Assembly: GCA_017993615.1 (NCBI GenBank)
Contig: JAGOMJ010000021.1
Location: 2,929-38,586 of the forward strand
DNA from: Smithella sp.
Lineage (GTDB): Bacteria > Desulfobacterota > Syntrophia > Syntrophales > Smithellaceae
Length of the DNA: 35,658 bases
Direction: 5' to 3'
The translations under genes and the position numbers were made by a program. Below are positions 16,552 to 24,796 of the stretch, piece by piece (position 1 is the stretch's first letter; every line of letters starts with the position of its first letter). The notes under the pieces are model-generated. The model was not told where the DNA came from and ran no database searches. It saw only the letters and a program-made list of their open reading frames with translations.

Positions 16552-18096
16552 TTAGCGACCGCGGGAACCGCCCAGAATTGATCCCAGCACTCCCCGGATA
16601 ATCTGGCGTCCCAAAGAAGAACCGATGCTGCGCGCCACGCTTTTGGCCGCGGCCTGCACCATGCCTTCTCTCTGTCCTCCGCGGGGGCCTTTGCTGCCGA
16701 AAATCATTTTGCTGAGAGCATCCCCCATGCCTCCGCTGTCCTTTTCTTCTTCACTTTTTGCCGGAGCAGCGGAACGCTCCACTTTAATGGCGGGTTTTTC
16801 TTCAGGCGTTTCCTCTTCCTGTTGTGCTTCCCGCAGTTTTTCATAGGCGGATTCGCGATCGACGGTTTTTTCATAATGCCCGTAAATCGTGGAAGCCTTG
16901 ATAGCGGCTAGGCGCTCATCGGGCGTCATGGCGCCCATGCGTGAGAAAGGAACAATTACATTGCATCGTTCGACGATGTTCGGTCGCCCTTTTTCATCAA
17001 GGAAGGAAATCAGCGCTTCTCCGACACCCAGTTCGGTAATGGCCTGTTCGGCATCAAAGGCCGGATTCTGGCGCATCGTGGAAGCCGCTGTCTGAACTGC
17101 TTTCTGATCACGCGGCGTGAAGGCTCTCAGAGCGTGCTGTACACGGTTGCCCAATTGTGCCAGAACCGTATCCGGAATATCCAGCGGATTCTGGGTGACA
17201 AAATAAACGCCCACACCCTTGGAACGAATCAGACGGACAACCTGCTCGATTTTTTCCAGAAGCGCCTTGGGCGCGTCGCTGAACAAAAGATGTGCTTCAT
17301 CAAAAAAGAAGACCAGCTTGGGCTTTTCGGGATCGCCGATTTCCGGCATCTGCTCAAACAACTCAGCCAGCATCCAGAGCAGAAACGTCGAATAAAGTTT
17401 GGAATTATTGTAGAGCTGATCAGCGGCCAGAATGTTCATGACCCCGCGTCCCTCGCTGTCCGTCTGGATCAGATCCGAAATGTCCAGCATCGGTTCGCCG
17501 AAGAATTTGTCGCCGCCCTGCTCTTCAATGGTGAGCAGTCCGCGTTGTATCGCGCCGATGGAGGCGGCGGAGACATTTCCGTATTCCGTCTTGAATTTTT
17601 TGGCATTGTCTCCCACAAACTGAACCATGGCCCGCAGATCTTTCAAATCGATCAGCAGCAATCCGTTGTCGTCGGCGATTTTGAAGACAATCTGCAAAAC
17701 GCCGGATTGCGTGTCGTTGAGATTCAGCAGACGCGCCAGAAGCAATGGTCCCATATCGGATATGGTTGCGCGCACCGGATGACCGGATTTTCCGTATACA
17801 TCCCAGAAAACCGTCGTGTTGGCCCGAGGCTGATAATCTTTCACGCCGATGCCTTCCAGACGTTTGAGCAGTTTTTCCGAGGCAACGCCGGCCGCGCCGA
17901 TGCCGGAAAGATCGCCCTTGACGTCGGCCATGAAAACTGGAACACCGATGGACGCAAAGGATTCAGCCATTTTCTGCAACGTTACAGTCTTACCGGTTCC
18001 GGTTGCTCCGGTTATCAAACCGTGGCGGTTGGCCATTTGCGGCAGTAATGTAATTTCCTTCCCCTGCGACATGGCAATAATGAGCGGTGCGGTCAT
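16552..18096 (-). CDS. HerA-like ATPase, DUF853 family (YjgR-like)
   Basis: A 514-residue P-loop ATPase of the HerA/FtsK superfamily, close in pattern to E. coli YjgR. Walker A is GATGTGKT at residues 30-37. [12 protein letters not shown] follows, and [12 protein letters not shown] (Walker B, about 265) precedes a sensor region [13 protein letters not shown]. The C-terminal tail is low-complexity, rich in Gly, Arg and Ser, as is usual for the family. The cellular role of YjgR-type proteins is not established; DNA translocation is inferred from HerA. GGAG six bases upstream supports the start. A 304-codon open frame on the opposite strand is an antisense shadow. Confidence 0.88.
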   Translation of the reverse strand: MTAPLIIAMSQGKEITLLPQMANRHGLITGATGTGKTVTLQKMAESFASIGVPVFMADVKGDLSGIGAAGVASEKLLKRLEGIGVKDYQPRANTTVFWDVYGKSGHPVRATISDMGPLLLARLLNLNDTQSGVLQIVFKIADDNGLLLIDLKDLRAMVQFVGDNAKKFKTEYGNVSAASIGAIQRGLLTIEEQGGDKFFGEPMLDISDLIQTDSEGRGVMNILAADQLYNNSKLYSTFLLWMLAELFEQMPEIGDPEKPKLVFFFDEAHLLFSDAPKALLEKIEQVVRLIRSKGVGVYFVTQNPLDIPDTVLAQLGNRVQHALRAFTPRDQKAVQTAASTMRQNPAFDAEQAITELGVGEALISFLDEKGRPNIVERCNVIVPFSRMGAMTPDERLAAIKASTIYGHYEKTVDRESAYEKLREAQQEEETPEEKPAIKVERSAAPAKSEEEKDSGGMGDALSKMIFGSKGPRGGQREGMVQAAAKSVARSIGSSLGRQIIRGVLGSILGGSRGR

Positions 18097-18243
18097 GGTT
18101 TTCTCCTTGGGGCATATTTATTTAAGACTTCGAAAGTATAGGGATAATGATATAGCATGTCAATGATGAAATCGTGATTGTCCAGGCGGGAATTTATTTC
18201 AATTATTCTGATGGATGTTTCATAAAGACGTTAAACTGTTTTA

Positions 18244-18274
18244 CAGAATTGTTACATTTTGTATAAAAATTCTG
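18244..18274 (+). promoter_or_regulatory. Candidate upstream activator site for amt
   Basis: A perfect inverted repeat CAGAATT (18244-18250) and AATTCTG (18268-18274), spaced by 17 bases, lies about 130-160 bp before the sigma-54 promoter, the usual place for an enhancer-binding protein. The word TGTTACA occurs at 18250-18256 and again at 18302-18308. It is not the textbook NtrC site, so the binding protein is unknown. Confidence 0.35.
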
Positions 18275-18402
18275 ATCAGCGAAAGGTTGTCGGCTTTAAA
18301 CTGTTACAATTGTGTTCTGTCTTTAGGCGAAGAGCACAAAGATGTAGAAATTTCCTCCCGTGCCAAATTCATAACCTTACGTATTTTATAGGGAATGTGT
18401 GA

Positions 18403-18418
18403 TGGCAGGATTATTGCT
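18403..18418 (+). promoter_or_regulatory. Sigma-54 (-24/-12) promoter of amt-PII
   Basis: TGGCAGG-ATTA-TTGCT matches the sigma-54 consensus TGGCACG-N4-TTGCW with one mismatch and the required ten bases between GG and GC. Transcription would begin near 18430, about 20 bases before the amt start, leaving room for the GGGAGGAAC ribosome site. Sigma-54 control fits nitrogen regulation of amt. Confidence 0.8.
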
Positions 18419-18450
18419 AATCATTAATTATTTTCATCGGGAGGAACATT

Positions 18451-19674
18451 ATGGATCTACAGATAAGCGCGGGCGATACAGGATGGATACTGGTTTGCTG
18501 TTCTCTTGTGCTCTTGATGACCCCCGCCCTGGCGTTTTTTTACGGCGGCATGGTCAGAAGAAAAAATGTTCTATCCACCTTAACGTTAAGTTATATCTTT
18601 ATGTCGCTGATCGGCGTGCAGTGGGTGCTTTTCGGATATTCTCTTTCTTTCGGCCCGGATATCGGCGGACTGATCGGCGGATTGGATTACATCGGCTTTC
18701 AGGGCGTCGGCGCCGAACCGAACGCCGCTTATTCTAGAACCATTCCTCATGAGCTTTTCGCCGCTTTCCAGATGATGTTTGCCGTCATTACGCCGGCGCT
18801 GATTACAGGGGCTTTTGTGGAGCGAGTAAAATTCAAGAGCTTCCTGATGTTCAGCCTGCTCTGGGCAACATTGGTTTACAATCCTCTTTGTCACTGGGTC
18901 TGGGGGCAGGGCGGATGGCTGAAACAGATGGGCGTTCTGGATTTTGCCGGAGGAACAGTCGTTCATATTGCCGCCGGTTTTTCCGCCCTGGCGTTTGCAT
19001 TGGTCATCGGTCCGCGCAAAGGTCACGGAAGCGTTCCGATGGAACCGAACAATATTCCGCTTACGGTTTTAGGAACCGGTTTGCTTTGGGTCGGCTGGTT
19101 CGGGTTTAATGCGGGCAGCGCTCTCGCGGCCAACGGCGTGGCGGTGAACGCTCTGGTGACGACCAATACGTCGGCGGCGGCCGCGGGGCTGGTCTGGATG
19201 CTGCTTTCCTGGCTGGACGGAAGACCGAGCACGCTGGGCATCGCCACCGGCATGGTTGTAGGACTCGCAGCCGTGACGCCGGCCAGCGGTTTTGTAACGC
19301 CTCTGGCCGCGATGGTGATCGGAGCCGTGTCTGCTCCTCTTGCTTATTATGCCATCCGTTTCCGGGAACGGCGCAAACTGGACGAGTCTCTGGATGTCTG
19401 GGCCTGTCACGGCATGGGCAGCACCTGGGGCACCGTCGCTACAGGATTATTTGCTACCGTGGCCGTTAATGCCGACGGCGCCAACGGCATGTTTTTCGGG
19501 AATGCCGGCCAACTCGCCATTCAGATTACCGCCGTTTTGGTCACCATACTCTTTTCGTTCGGCATGACCTATATTCTGGCCAAGGTTCTGCACGTGAGCA
19601 TCGGATTGCGCGTCAGTCCGATGGAAGAAGAAGTGGGACTGGATATCAGTTCACACGGAGAACGGTCCTACTAA
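18451..19674 (+). CDS. amt: Ammonium transporter (Amt family)
   Basis: A 407-residue ammonium channel with about 11 transmembrane helices. The start region (LALMTPALAFFYGGMVRRKN-like, about 27-46) is the family signature. The twin pore histidines are present in VVHIAAGFSAL and in DVWACHGMGSTWG. It imports ammonium across the inner membrane when nitrogen is scarce. It is followed 60 bp later by a PII gene, the usual pairing, in which PII plugs the pore when nitrogen is plentiful. GGGAGGAAC precedes the start. There is no obvious cleavable signal peptide. Confidence 0.96.
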   Translation: MDLQISAGDTGWILVCCSLVLLMTPALAFFYGGMVRRKNVLSTLTLSYIFMSLIGVQWVLFGYSLSFGPDIGGLIGGLDYIGFQGVGAEPNAAYSRTIPHELFAAFQMMFAVITPALITGAFVERVKFKSFLMFSLLWATLVYNPLCHWVWGQGGWLKQMGVLDFAGGTVVHIAAGFSALAFALVIGPRKGHGSVPMEPNNIPLTVLGTGLLWVGWFGFNAGSALAANGVAVNALVTTNTSAAAAGLVWMLLSWLDGRPSTLGIATGMVVGLAAVTPASGFVTPLAAMVIGAVSAPLAYYAIRFRERRKLDESLDVWACHGMGSTWGTVATGLFATVAVNADGANGMFFGNAGQLAIQITAVLVTILFSFGMTYILAKVLHVSIGLRVSPMEEEVGLDISSHGERSY

Positions 19675-19734
19675 CAGAACATGCTTGAATGGAAACATTG
19701 ATCAGTTTTTTATTTTTAAACCGGAGAGGTTACC

Positions 19735-20112
19735 ATGCTGAAAAAAATCGAAGCCATTATTCGCGAAGATAAAGTGAACGATGTCATGTGCGCCCTGAAA
19801 GAGATTGGCATTGTGGGTATGAGTATGTTTGAAGTGAGGGGACACGGCCGCCAGGGCGGCGTCCAGCTGGTCGGACGCGCCGGTACCTATCAGGTCAATC
19901 TGCTTCCCAAGATACAACTCAATATCGTTTTAAGCGAACGCAACCTGGAAGCGGCTCTGGAGACGATTCTTAAAGCGGCCTACACCGGCGAGACGGGCGA
20001 CGGAATCATTTTTGTCACACCGGTAGAGGATGTCATTCGCGTCCGCACGCGTGAGCGCGGAGAGGGTGCGATGATATATCCGGGTGATATTGACGAAAGA
20101 AGAAAAAAATAA
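19735..20112 (+). CDS. PII signalling protein (GlnB/GlnK family) with an altered B-loop
   Basis: A 125-residue PII protein paired with amt. The T-loop runs from GRQGG to LPK; Tyr52 is aligned with the modifiable Tyr51 of E. coli GlnB, so uridylylation remains possible. The B-loop reads TGETGDGI where almost all PII proteins have TGxxGDGK, so the ATP-contacting Lys90 is Ile91 here. The C-loop arginines remain (IRVRT, Arg102 and Arg104). It should sense ATP/ADP and 2-oxoglutarate and gate Amt, but nucleotide binding may differ. A good ribosome site GGAGAGG precedes the start. The C-terminus is about a dozen residues longer than GlnB. Confidence 0.93.
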   Translation: MLKKIEAIIREDKVNDVMCALKEIGIVGMSMFEVRGHGRQGGVQLVGRAGTYQVNLLPKIQLNIVLSERNLEAALETILKAAYTGETGDGIIFVTPVEDVIRVRTRERGEGAMIYPGDIDERRKK

Positions 20113-20353
20113 ACAGAGAGATTTGATTTTCTGCTGATTAGGAAACCTGAGAAAAAAATAAAGTGCCGATTCATTGAAGTATCGGTGCAGATAAAACATC
20201 CTTATTTTTTCATTATCCTTTTCATCGATAACAAAAAAATCCGGACCACCCGATCCCGGAAGACTAATGAATGGTTTAGCCACAAATTCATGCCTGGTTT
20301 AATATAGAAAGCTTTTCTCGCAATCCCGCGAAAGCAACCATTTATGTTTGTGG

Positions 20354-20914
20354 TCATGAATCCTTCAGTTTTAGCTGAAACCGAAAATCATCATCACCTG
20401 CTGCGATGCTACTGACTTTGACCGCGGTTGTTTTTTCACCGAATATTTTGAACGCCTGCTGGTTGAATCCCATAACGAGCTCCTCGAAATAGTTATTCTT
20501 CACTGGAATTCCGGTGATAGTGATATGAGCGGTGTTGTTATCGAAATTTGACGTAAACGTACCGCCATCAAAATAAGTTGACCAGATTTTTGGCATGTTC
20601 AGTTCGACAAACTGCCTGGCATCCTTGGCAAGCATATAAGATTTGTAGGGACCTGTCGGAGAGAGAACAAATTTCGCGCCCGATTTTCCAAACATGGCGT
20701 ATTGAGTTTTATCATTGTTGAAAAATTCCCTGCATAGTTCATTAAAAAAAACAATCATCTTCTCTACCGGAATAAGGGTAACGGACATAATCATATTGTT
20801 GAAAAAACCATCTTTTTGGGTAAGACCGGCGTGAAATGCATTCCATCGCTCTTCGCCGAACGCTTCTGTTATGATAGCCTTGGTCGTGACAAAGGAACTC
20901 CCCTTAATATTCAT
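20354..20914 (-). CDS. TIGR02265/DUF2378-like protein of unknown function
   Basis: A 186-residue soluble protein with no known function. Its layout resembles the TIGR02265/DUF2378 family described mostly from myxobacteria: KGSSFVTTK at the start, FGEERWNAF, an ASP-like middle segment (FVLSPTGPYKSYM), then MPKIWSTYFDGGTF and a closing strand with GDDDFRFQLKL. The family has been linked by fold to heme-NO-binding-like domains, but no heme-ligand His is evident here. GGAGGG eight bases upstream supports the start. It is monocistronic. The gap to the PII gene (20113-20353) holds only a weak hairpin at 20163-20188. Confidence 0.6.
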   Translation of the reverse strand: MNIKGSSFVTTKAIITEAFGEERWNAFHAGLTQKDGFFNNMIMSVTLIPVEKMIVFFNELCREFFNNDKTQYAMFGKSGAKFVLSPTGPYKSYMLAKDARQFVELNMPKIWSTYFDGGTFTSNFDNNTAHITITGIPVKNNYFEELVMGFNQQAFKIFGEKTTAVKVSSIAAGDDDFRFQLKLKDS

Positions 20915-21151
20915 ATTAAGCGCCCTCCATAAATTTTTTTGTAAATTTAATACTCAAGGTATGAGGTTGCAAGTAAAAATATTAATTCGTTGATCAGGTA
21001 CGAAATGTTTTTGCGTATATTGAATGCATGGGAGGTGCGGGTATAATCTTCATGAATTAAGTTTTTAGAAAGATAAATCGAAGAGGCCGACGATATTGCC
21101 GTTTCATAAAACAATCATTTTCTCTTGACACGACATATCTGTTACTTTAAT

Positions 21152-21170
21152 TACTAGTATAATGATAGTA
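21152..21170 (+). promoter_or_regulatory. Promoter and candidate Rrf2 operator
   Basis: TATAAT at 21158-21163 is a perfect -10 but lacks a well-spaced -35 (TTGACA at 21125-21130 is 27 bases away). It lies inside the inverted repeat TACTA-N9-TAGTA (21152-21170), so a repressor bound there would block polymerase. Autoregulation by the Rrf2 protein encoded just downstream is inferred. Confidence 0.5.
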
Positions 21171-21200
21171 TCAGTAAGTATGATGTAAAAGGACAGCGTA

Positions 21201-21620
21201 ATGAAAATTTCAACACGAACGCGCTACGGCGTCCGACTGATGACGGCCCTGGCCCGCAATTACGGCAAAGACCCCGTTTTCCTCAAAAATATTGCCAAAG
21301 AAGAAAACATATCCGAAAAATACCTGAGTCTGATTATTATCCCTTTGCGAGGGGGTGGTCTGGTCAATTCGGTCCGAGGAGCTTACGGCGGATATAACCT
21401 GAACAAAGATCCCTCGGAGATAACTTTAAAGGAGGTTGTCGATGTTTTGGAAGGAGACCGCTTTCTGGTTGATTGCGTTAATAATCCGGCCGCCTGTCCC
21501 CGCGTGACGACATGTGCCAGCCATGATGTCTGGGCGGTTGTTGGAGAAAAAATTTCAGAAACCTTGAGCTCCATAACCCTTGATCGGCTTGCGAAGATGA
21601 ATCAGAAAAAAGAAAAATAA
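21201..21620 (+). CDS. Rrf2 family regulator, IscR-like with three cysteines
   Basis: A 139-residue winged-helix Rrf2 protein. It starts with MKISTRTRYGVRLMTALA, has the recognition region ISEKYLSLIIIPLRGGGLVNSVRGAYGGY and carries Cys92, Cys99 and Cys105. These match the spacing of IscR's cluster ligands (Cys92, Cys98, Cys104) within one residue, so it likely binds an iron-sulfur cluster. The partner mnmA follows after 72 bp. Rrf2 genes are often linked to cysteine desulfurase and mnmA; no desulfurase is seen here. An AAGGA ribosome site precedes the start. Confidence 0.88.
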   Translation: MKISTRTRYGVRLMTALARNYGKDPVFLKNIAKEENISEKYLSLIIIPLRGGGLVNSVRGAYGGYNLNKDPSEITLKEVVDVLEGDRFLVDCVNNPAACPRVTTCASHDVWAVVGEKISETLSSITLDRLAKMNQKKEK

Positions 21621-21692
21621 TTATGCAGAATATTTGAAAGAAAAGATAACTGCTGCAAAACATGAATTTGATATTTGATCCTGAGGATAAGA

Positions 21693-22754
21693 ATGGGTGA
21701 TAAAGTTTTGGTGGCCATGAGCGGCGGGATTGATTCATCGGTGGCCGCATGGATGCTGCTTAATGAAGGTTACAATGTTGCCGGCGTGACCATGCATTTT
21801 GGCGCCTTGACCGAGGGAGACGGGAAAAGATCCTGCACGTCCGCCGCGATTGACGACGCAAAAAAAGTTTGCGCCTGTCTTAACATTCCCCATTATGTTT
21901 TTGATTACGCCTCCCGGCTGGGAAATGAGGTCATTGCCGATTTTATCAGCGAATATCAGAAAGGGAGAACGCCTAATCCCTGTGTTCGCTGCAACCGCCA
22001 TCTGAAATTCGGTTCACTGCTGGACAAGGCGCAGGAGCTGGGTTTCAATTATCTGGCGACCGGCCATTACGCGGCCATTGAAAAAAACGAAGGCGGTTAT
22101 TGTCTTACAAGGCCGAAAGATAAAAAAAAAGATCAGACGTATTTTCTCTATGCCATTCCCTATGAGAGATTAAAAAATATATTATTCCCCCTTGCTCAAC
22201 TCACGAAGGATGAAGTGAGAAATTTGGCGATGAAAAATTCTCTGCCCGTGACGGCAAAGCAAGAGAGTCAGGATATTTGTTTTGTGACTCAGAAAAATTC
22301 TCAGACATTTCTTTTGGAAAGAGTAAAAGACATCGCGCCGGGTCCGATTGTTGATGTGCGGGGCAATGTGCTGGGCAGGCATCGCGGGATTATCTTTCAT
22401 ACTATCGGCCAGCGGGGCGGTCTGGGTATCAGCCATCCCACGCCGTTGTATGTATTGTCCATTCATCCCGGGAACAACCGCATCGTTGTCGGTGATAAGA
22501 AAGACTTGATGGGCAAAGCGCTTATCGCGTCCGGCATCAATAGGCTGGCGAAATCCTGGCCGCAGCAGATGCATGCGAAGATCAGATACCGGAAAAAAGA
22601 AGCGCTTTGCGAAGTCCGGGAAGAAAAAGAAAAATTGAAAGTTATCTTTGCCGAAGAACAGGAGGCAATTACACCGGGTCAATCGGTAGTCTTTTACGAT
22701 CACGATTGCGTTCTGGGCGGCGGGATCATTGAGAAAGTCATCCCTTTCGGATAA
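21693..22754 (+). CDS. mnmA: tRNA-specific 2-thiouridylase MnmA
   Basis: A 353-residue PP-loop enzyme that puts sulfur on U34 of tRNAs for Lys, Glu and Gln. The ATP-pyrophosphatase motif SGGIDSS is at residues 10-16. The catalytic pair is Cys97 in TPNPCVRCN and Cys196 in QDICFVT, matching E. coli Cys102 and Cys199. The C-terminal domains (GQRGGLGIS and later) are complete. The open frame begins six codons earlier at a TTG, but TGAGGA seven bases before ATG 21693 decides the start. A sulfur donor gene must lie elsewhere. Confidence 0.94.
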   Translation: MGDKVLVAMSGGIDSSVAAWMLLNEGYNVAGVTMHFGALTEGDGKRSCTSAAIDDAKKVCACLNIPHYVFDYASRLGNEVIADFISEYQKGRTPNPCVRCNRHLKFGSLLDKAQELGFNYLATGHYAAIEKNEGGYCLTRPKDKKKDQTYFLYAIPYERLKNILFPLAQLTKDEVRNLAMKNSLPVTAKQESQDICFVTQKNSQTFLLERVKDIAPGPIVDVRGNVLGRHRGIIFHTIGQRGGLGISHPTPLYVLSIHPGNNRIVVGDKKDLMGKALIASGINRLAKSWPQQMHAKIRYRKKEALCEVREEKEKLKVIFAEEQEAITPGQSVVFYDHDCVLGGGIIEKVIPFG

Positions 22755-22781
22755 GGCAAAATACAGGTAAAAGAAACAAAA

Positions 22782-23216
22782 ATGAAAATTCTGGCGGTGA
22801 ACATCTCTCAGAAAAAAGGGGGAAAAAAGAATAATATCGGCTGCGGTCTTTTTTTAGAAAATCTGGGGCTGGAAAGCGATGCCCATGCCCAGGCCGATAT
22901 CATCCGGCAGGTCAGTCTTCTGGCCAAAGAAAGCATTGAAAAAATCAGAGCCAAAGGCCTTGACGTTCAATACGGCGATTTTGCCGAAAATCTGACGACC
23001 GAAGGAATTGATCTGCCATCGCTTCCTGTCGGTACAAGGTTGCAAGTCGGCGCCAATGTTCTGCTGGAGGTTTCGCAAATCGGCAAGGTCTGCCATAATC
23101 GATGCAATATTTTTTATACTGTGGGCGATTGCGTCATGCCCCGGGAAGGTATATTCGCTAAAGTGCTCATCGGCGGAGAAATTAAAATCAATGATGAAAT
23201 CCAAATCAGTAAATAA
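22782..23216 (+). CDS. MOSC domain protein
   Basis: A 144-residue stand-alone MOSC (MoCo sulfurase C-terminal) domain. The core has DAHAQADIIRQVSLLAKESI, YGDFAENLTTEGIDL and GKVCHNRCNIFYTVGDCVMPREGIF. Cys104, Cys108 and Cys117 fall in the region where the family keeps its sulfur- or molybdopterin-handling cysteine. Such small MOSC proteins are usually linked to molybdenum-cofactor sulfur transfer, but their exact role is unknown. It lies 28 bp after mnmA and 22 bp before the next gene, so all three are probably one transcript. The ribosome site is weak. Confidence 0.88.
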   Translation: MKILAVNISQKKGGKKNNIGCGLFLENLGLESDAHAQADIIRQVSLLAKESIEKIRAKGLDVQYGDFAENLTTEGIDLPSLPVGTRLQVGANVLLEVSQIGKVCHNRCNIFYTVGDCVMPREGIFAKVLIGGEIKINDEIQISK

Positions 23217-23237
23217 AATATCGCTGAATCGGTTTAT

Positions 23238-24308
23238 ATGATCAAATTTGCATTTGTACTCAATCCCTTCAATATTCAAAATGTTTACGATTATTGTTTC
23301 CTTTCAAGACTTGCACCTCAGGCGTTGATAAAAATAATTGTAAGGTTGTTGCCGCCTTTTAAAATTCATCGTGCAAAAAATTTGCAATCTGCCGCTGGTG
23401 CGGAAATTGATGGCAGCTTCATTGTCTGTCCGCTGCTTTCTGAACAGATTCTTGCTATGAAGGAAAATGCCGTTTTAAATAAGATCCTGAAAGCGGTGCG
23501 GATCGGGGAACGAAGCGGAGCAAAGGTTGTCGGGCTGGGAGCCTTGATGGGTGTTGCCGGAAAAGGAGGGCAGAGGATTGCGGAGCAAACGCCCGCGGCG
23601 ATCACGACGGGTTCGAGCCTGGCCTCGGCAGCCATTCTGGAGACGCTGGACAGAGCGGCGGCGATGCGTAATGTGGATCTCTCCAAGGCAAAAGTAGCCA
23701 TCGTCGGCGCAACCAACGCCATCGGCCAGAATTGCGCTCTGGGATTTCTCAACAGGGTGGATACGGTTTTTCTGCTGGCCAGGAACGCCGACCGGCTCGC
23801 GGAGCTGAAGGAATTTCTCAACGCTCAAAAATCAAAAACAAATATTATTGATCAAGGTCCTGCGTTGGAGGATGTCATCACGGAAGCCGATCTTGTCATC
23901 TTCACCACGTCCGCCATCGAGGTGCCTTCCGCAGCAACAGCTAAGAATCTTAAAAAAGGAGCGATTATCTGTGACATTCCCTCCCCGCGTAACATTGCCC
24001 GGGAAATCTGCGATCAGCGTAAAGACATCCTTGTTATTGACGGCGCAGTGATCGAACCCCCGCCGACCGCGCAGCTCGGATTAAAACTGCCGATCCAAGA
24101 CGGATATATTTACGCCTGCATGGCGGAAACCATGATCCTCGCTTTTGAAGGACAGACGCAGGATGATTTTTCCACAGGCTTCAGACCGGATTTGCATAAG
24201 GTTGCCCGGATCAAAGCGCTTGCTGCAAAGCACGGCTTCAACATCAAATTCACCAGCTTTGGCGTGCCTGTTCAAAATATTGATAAAAGTCTGTTTTCAC
24301 GCTTATAG
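23238..24308 (+). CDS. Acyl-ACP reductase-like oxidoreductase (COG5322 type)
   Basis: A 356-residue protein with the layout of cyanobacterial long-chain acyl-ACP reductase. A variable N-terminal domain is followed by ITTGSSLASA, a Rossmann nucleotide site AKVAIVGATNAIG (about 151-163), ARNADRLAEL and the C-terminal block YIYACMAETMILAFEG. Cys294 in that block lines up with the Cys that carries the acyl group in the cyanobacterial enzyme (FACFAEAILLEFEG). If active, it would reduce an acyl thioester to an aldehyde with NAD(P)H. An amino-acid or shikimate-type dehydrogenase is the alternative. The ribosome site is weak. It is the last gene before the ATPase promoter. Confidence 0.72.
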   Translation: MIKFAFVLNPFNIQNVYDYCFLSRLAPQALIKIIVRLLPPFKIHRAKNLQSAAGAEIDGSFIVCPLLSEQILAMKENAVLNKILKAVRIGERSGAKVVGLGALMGVAGKGGQRIAEQTPAAITTGSSLASAAILETLDRAAAMRNVDLSKAKVAIVGATNAIGQNCALGFLNRVDTVFLLARNADRLAELKEFLNAQKSKTNIIDQGPALEDVITEADLVIFTTSAIEVPSAATAKNLKKGAIICDIPSPRNIAREICDQRKDILVIDGAVIEPPPTAQLGLKLPIQDGYIYACMAETMILAFEGQTQDDFSTGFRPDLHKVARIKALAAKHGFNIKFTSFGVPVQNIDKSLFSRL

Positions 24309-24319
24309 ACAATATCTCA

Positions 24320-24348
24320 TTGACATACCATATCGTAATACCTATAAT
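24320..24348 (+). promoter_or_regulatory. Consensus sigma-70 promoter of the V-type ATPase operon
   Basis: TTGACA (24320-24325), exactly 17 bases, then TATAAT (24343-24348): both hexamers are perfect. The untranslated leader would be about 130 bases to the first likely start. Leader hairpins AGCAT...ATGCT (24381-24396) and CTCC...GGAG are short and of doubtful meaning. Confidence 0.88.
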
Positions 24349-24482
24349 ATAAATAAGTAAAAATCATTTACTATCAAGCAAGCATAAGGGCATGCTCCAT
24401 CACAGGAGTTTTGTCTTCAAATGTTTTCAACCTGTACGTAAAAACTTTTAACAACCAAAATATCAAGACATGGGTGGCCGAT

Positions 24483-24791
24483 ATGGATGATGTAATCACC
24501 CGGATTGTCGATATTGAAAAGCAATGCTCTGCTGATGTAGAAGCAACACAGCTTGAGTACGGGAAAAACATTGAAGCCCACAAACGGTTTCTTGAAGCAA
24601 AGAAGACCCGAGAACGCGCCGAGATTTTATCCGCAGAAAACAAAAGACAGTCTCAAGCCGTAGAAGACGCAAAACGAAACATAGAGGCCGTCTCTGCAGA
24701 TTTTATTACGGATATGGAAAATCTTTTCCGAGATCAGGGGCTGAACGAGGCGATAAAAAAAGACATAGTTTCCATTTTACTTGGAGGCTAG
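24483..24791 (+). CDS. ntpF: V-type ATPase peripheral stalk subunit G/H
   Basis: A helical protein of about 102 residues with long coiled-coil character (VDIEKQCSADVEATQLEYGKN and onward) and no membrane segment, the pattern of the NtpF/AhaH stalk subunit that pairs with subunit E. Sequence is poorly conserved in this family, so the call rests on length, coiled coil and first position in the operon, where Enterococcus also has ntpF. The frame is open from a TTG at 24411, but that start is only two bases from GGAG and the extra residues look unlike the family; ATG at 24483 is preferred, with weak ribosome binding. Its stop overlaps the next gene's GGAGG region. Confidence 0.7.
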   Translation: MDDVITRIVDIEKQCSADVEATQLEYGKNIEAHKRFLEAKKTRERAEILSAENKRQSQAVEDAKRNIEAVSADFITDMENLFRDQGLNEAIKKDIVSILLGG

Positions 24792-24796
24792 TGGTC

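Noticed and set aside
17134-18048. 304-codon open frame on the plus strand
   Set aside because: It lies wholly antisense to the well-recognised HerA-like gene and has no family resemblance or ribosome site.
20163-20188. Hairpin GTGCCGAT...ATCGGTGC as terminator of amt-PII
   Set aside because: Two wobble pairs, a ten-base loop and no T run make it too weak to call.
24411-24482. Upstream TTG extension of ntpF
   Set aside because: GGAG is only two bases from the TTG and the added residues do not look like the stalk family.
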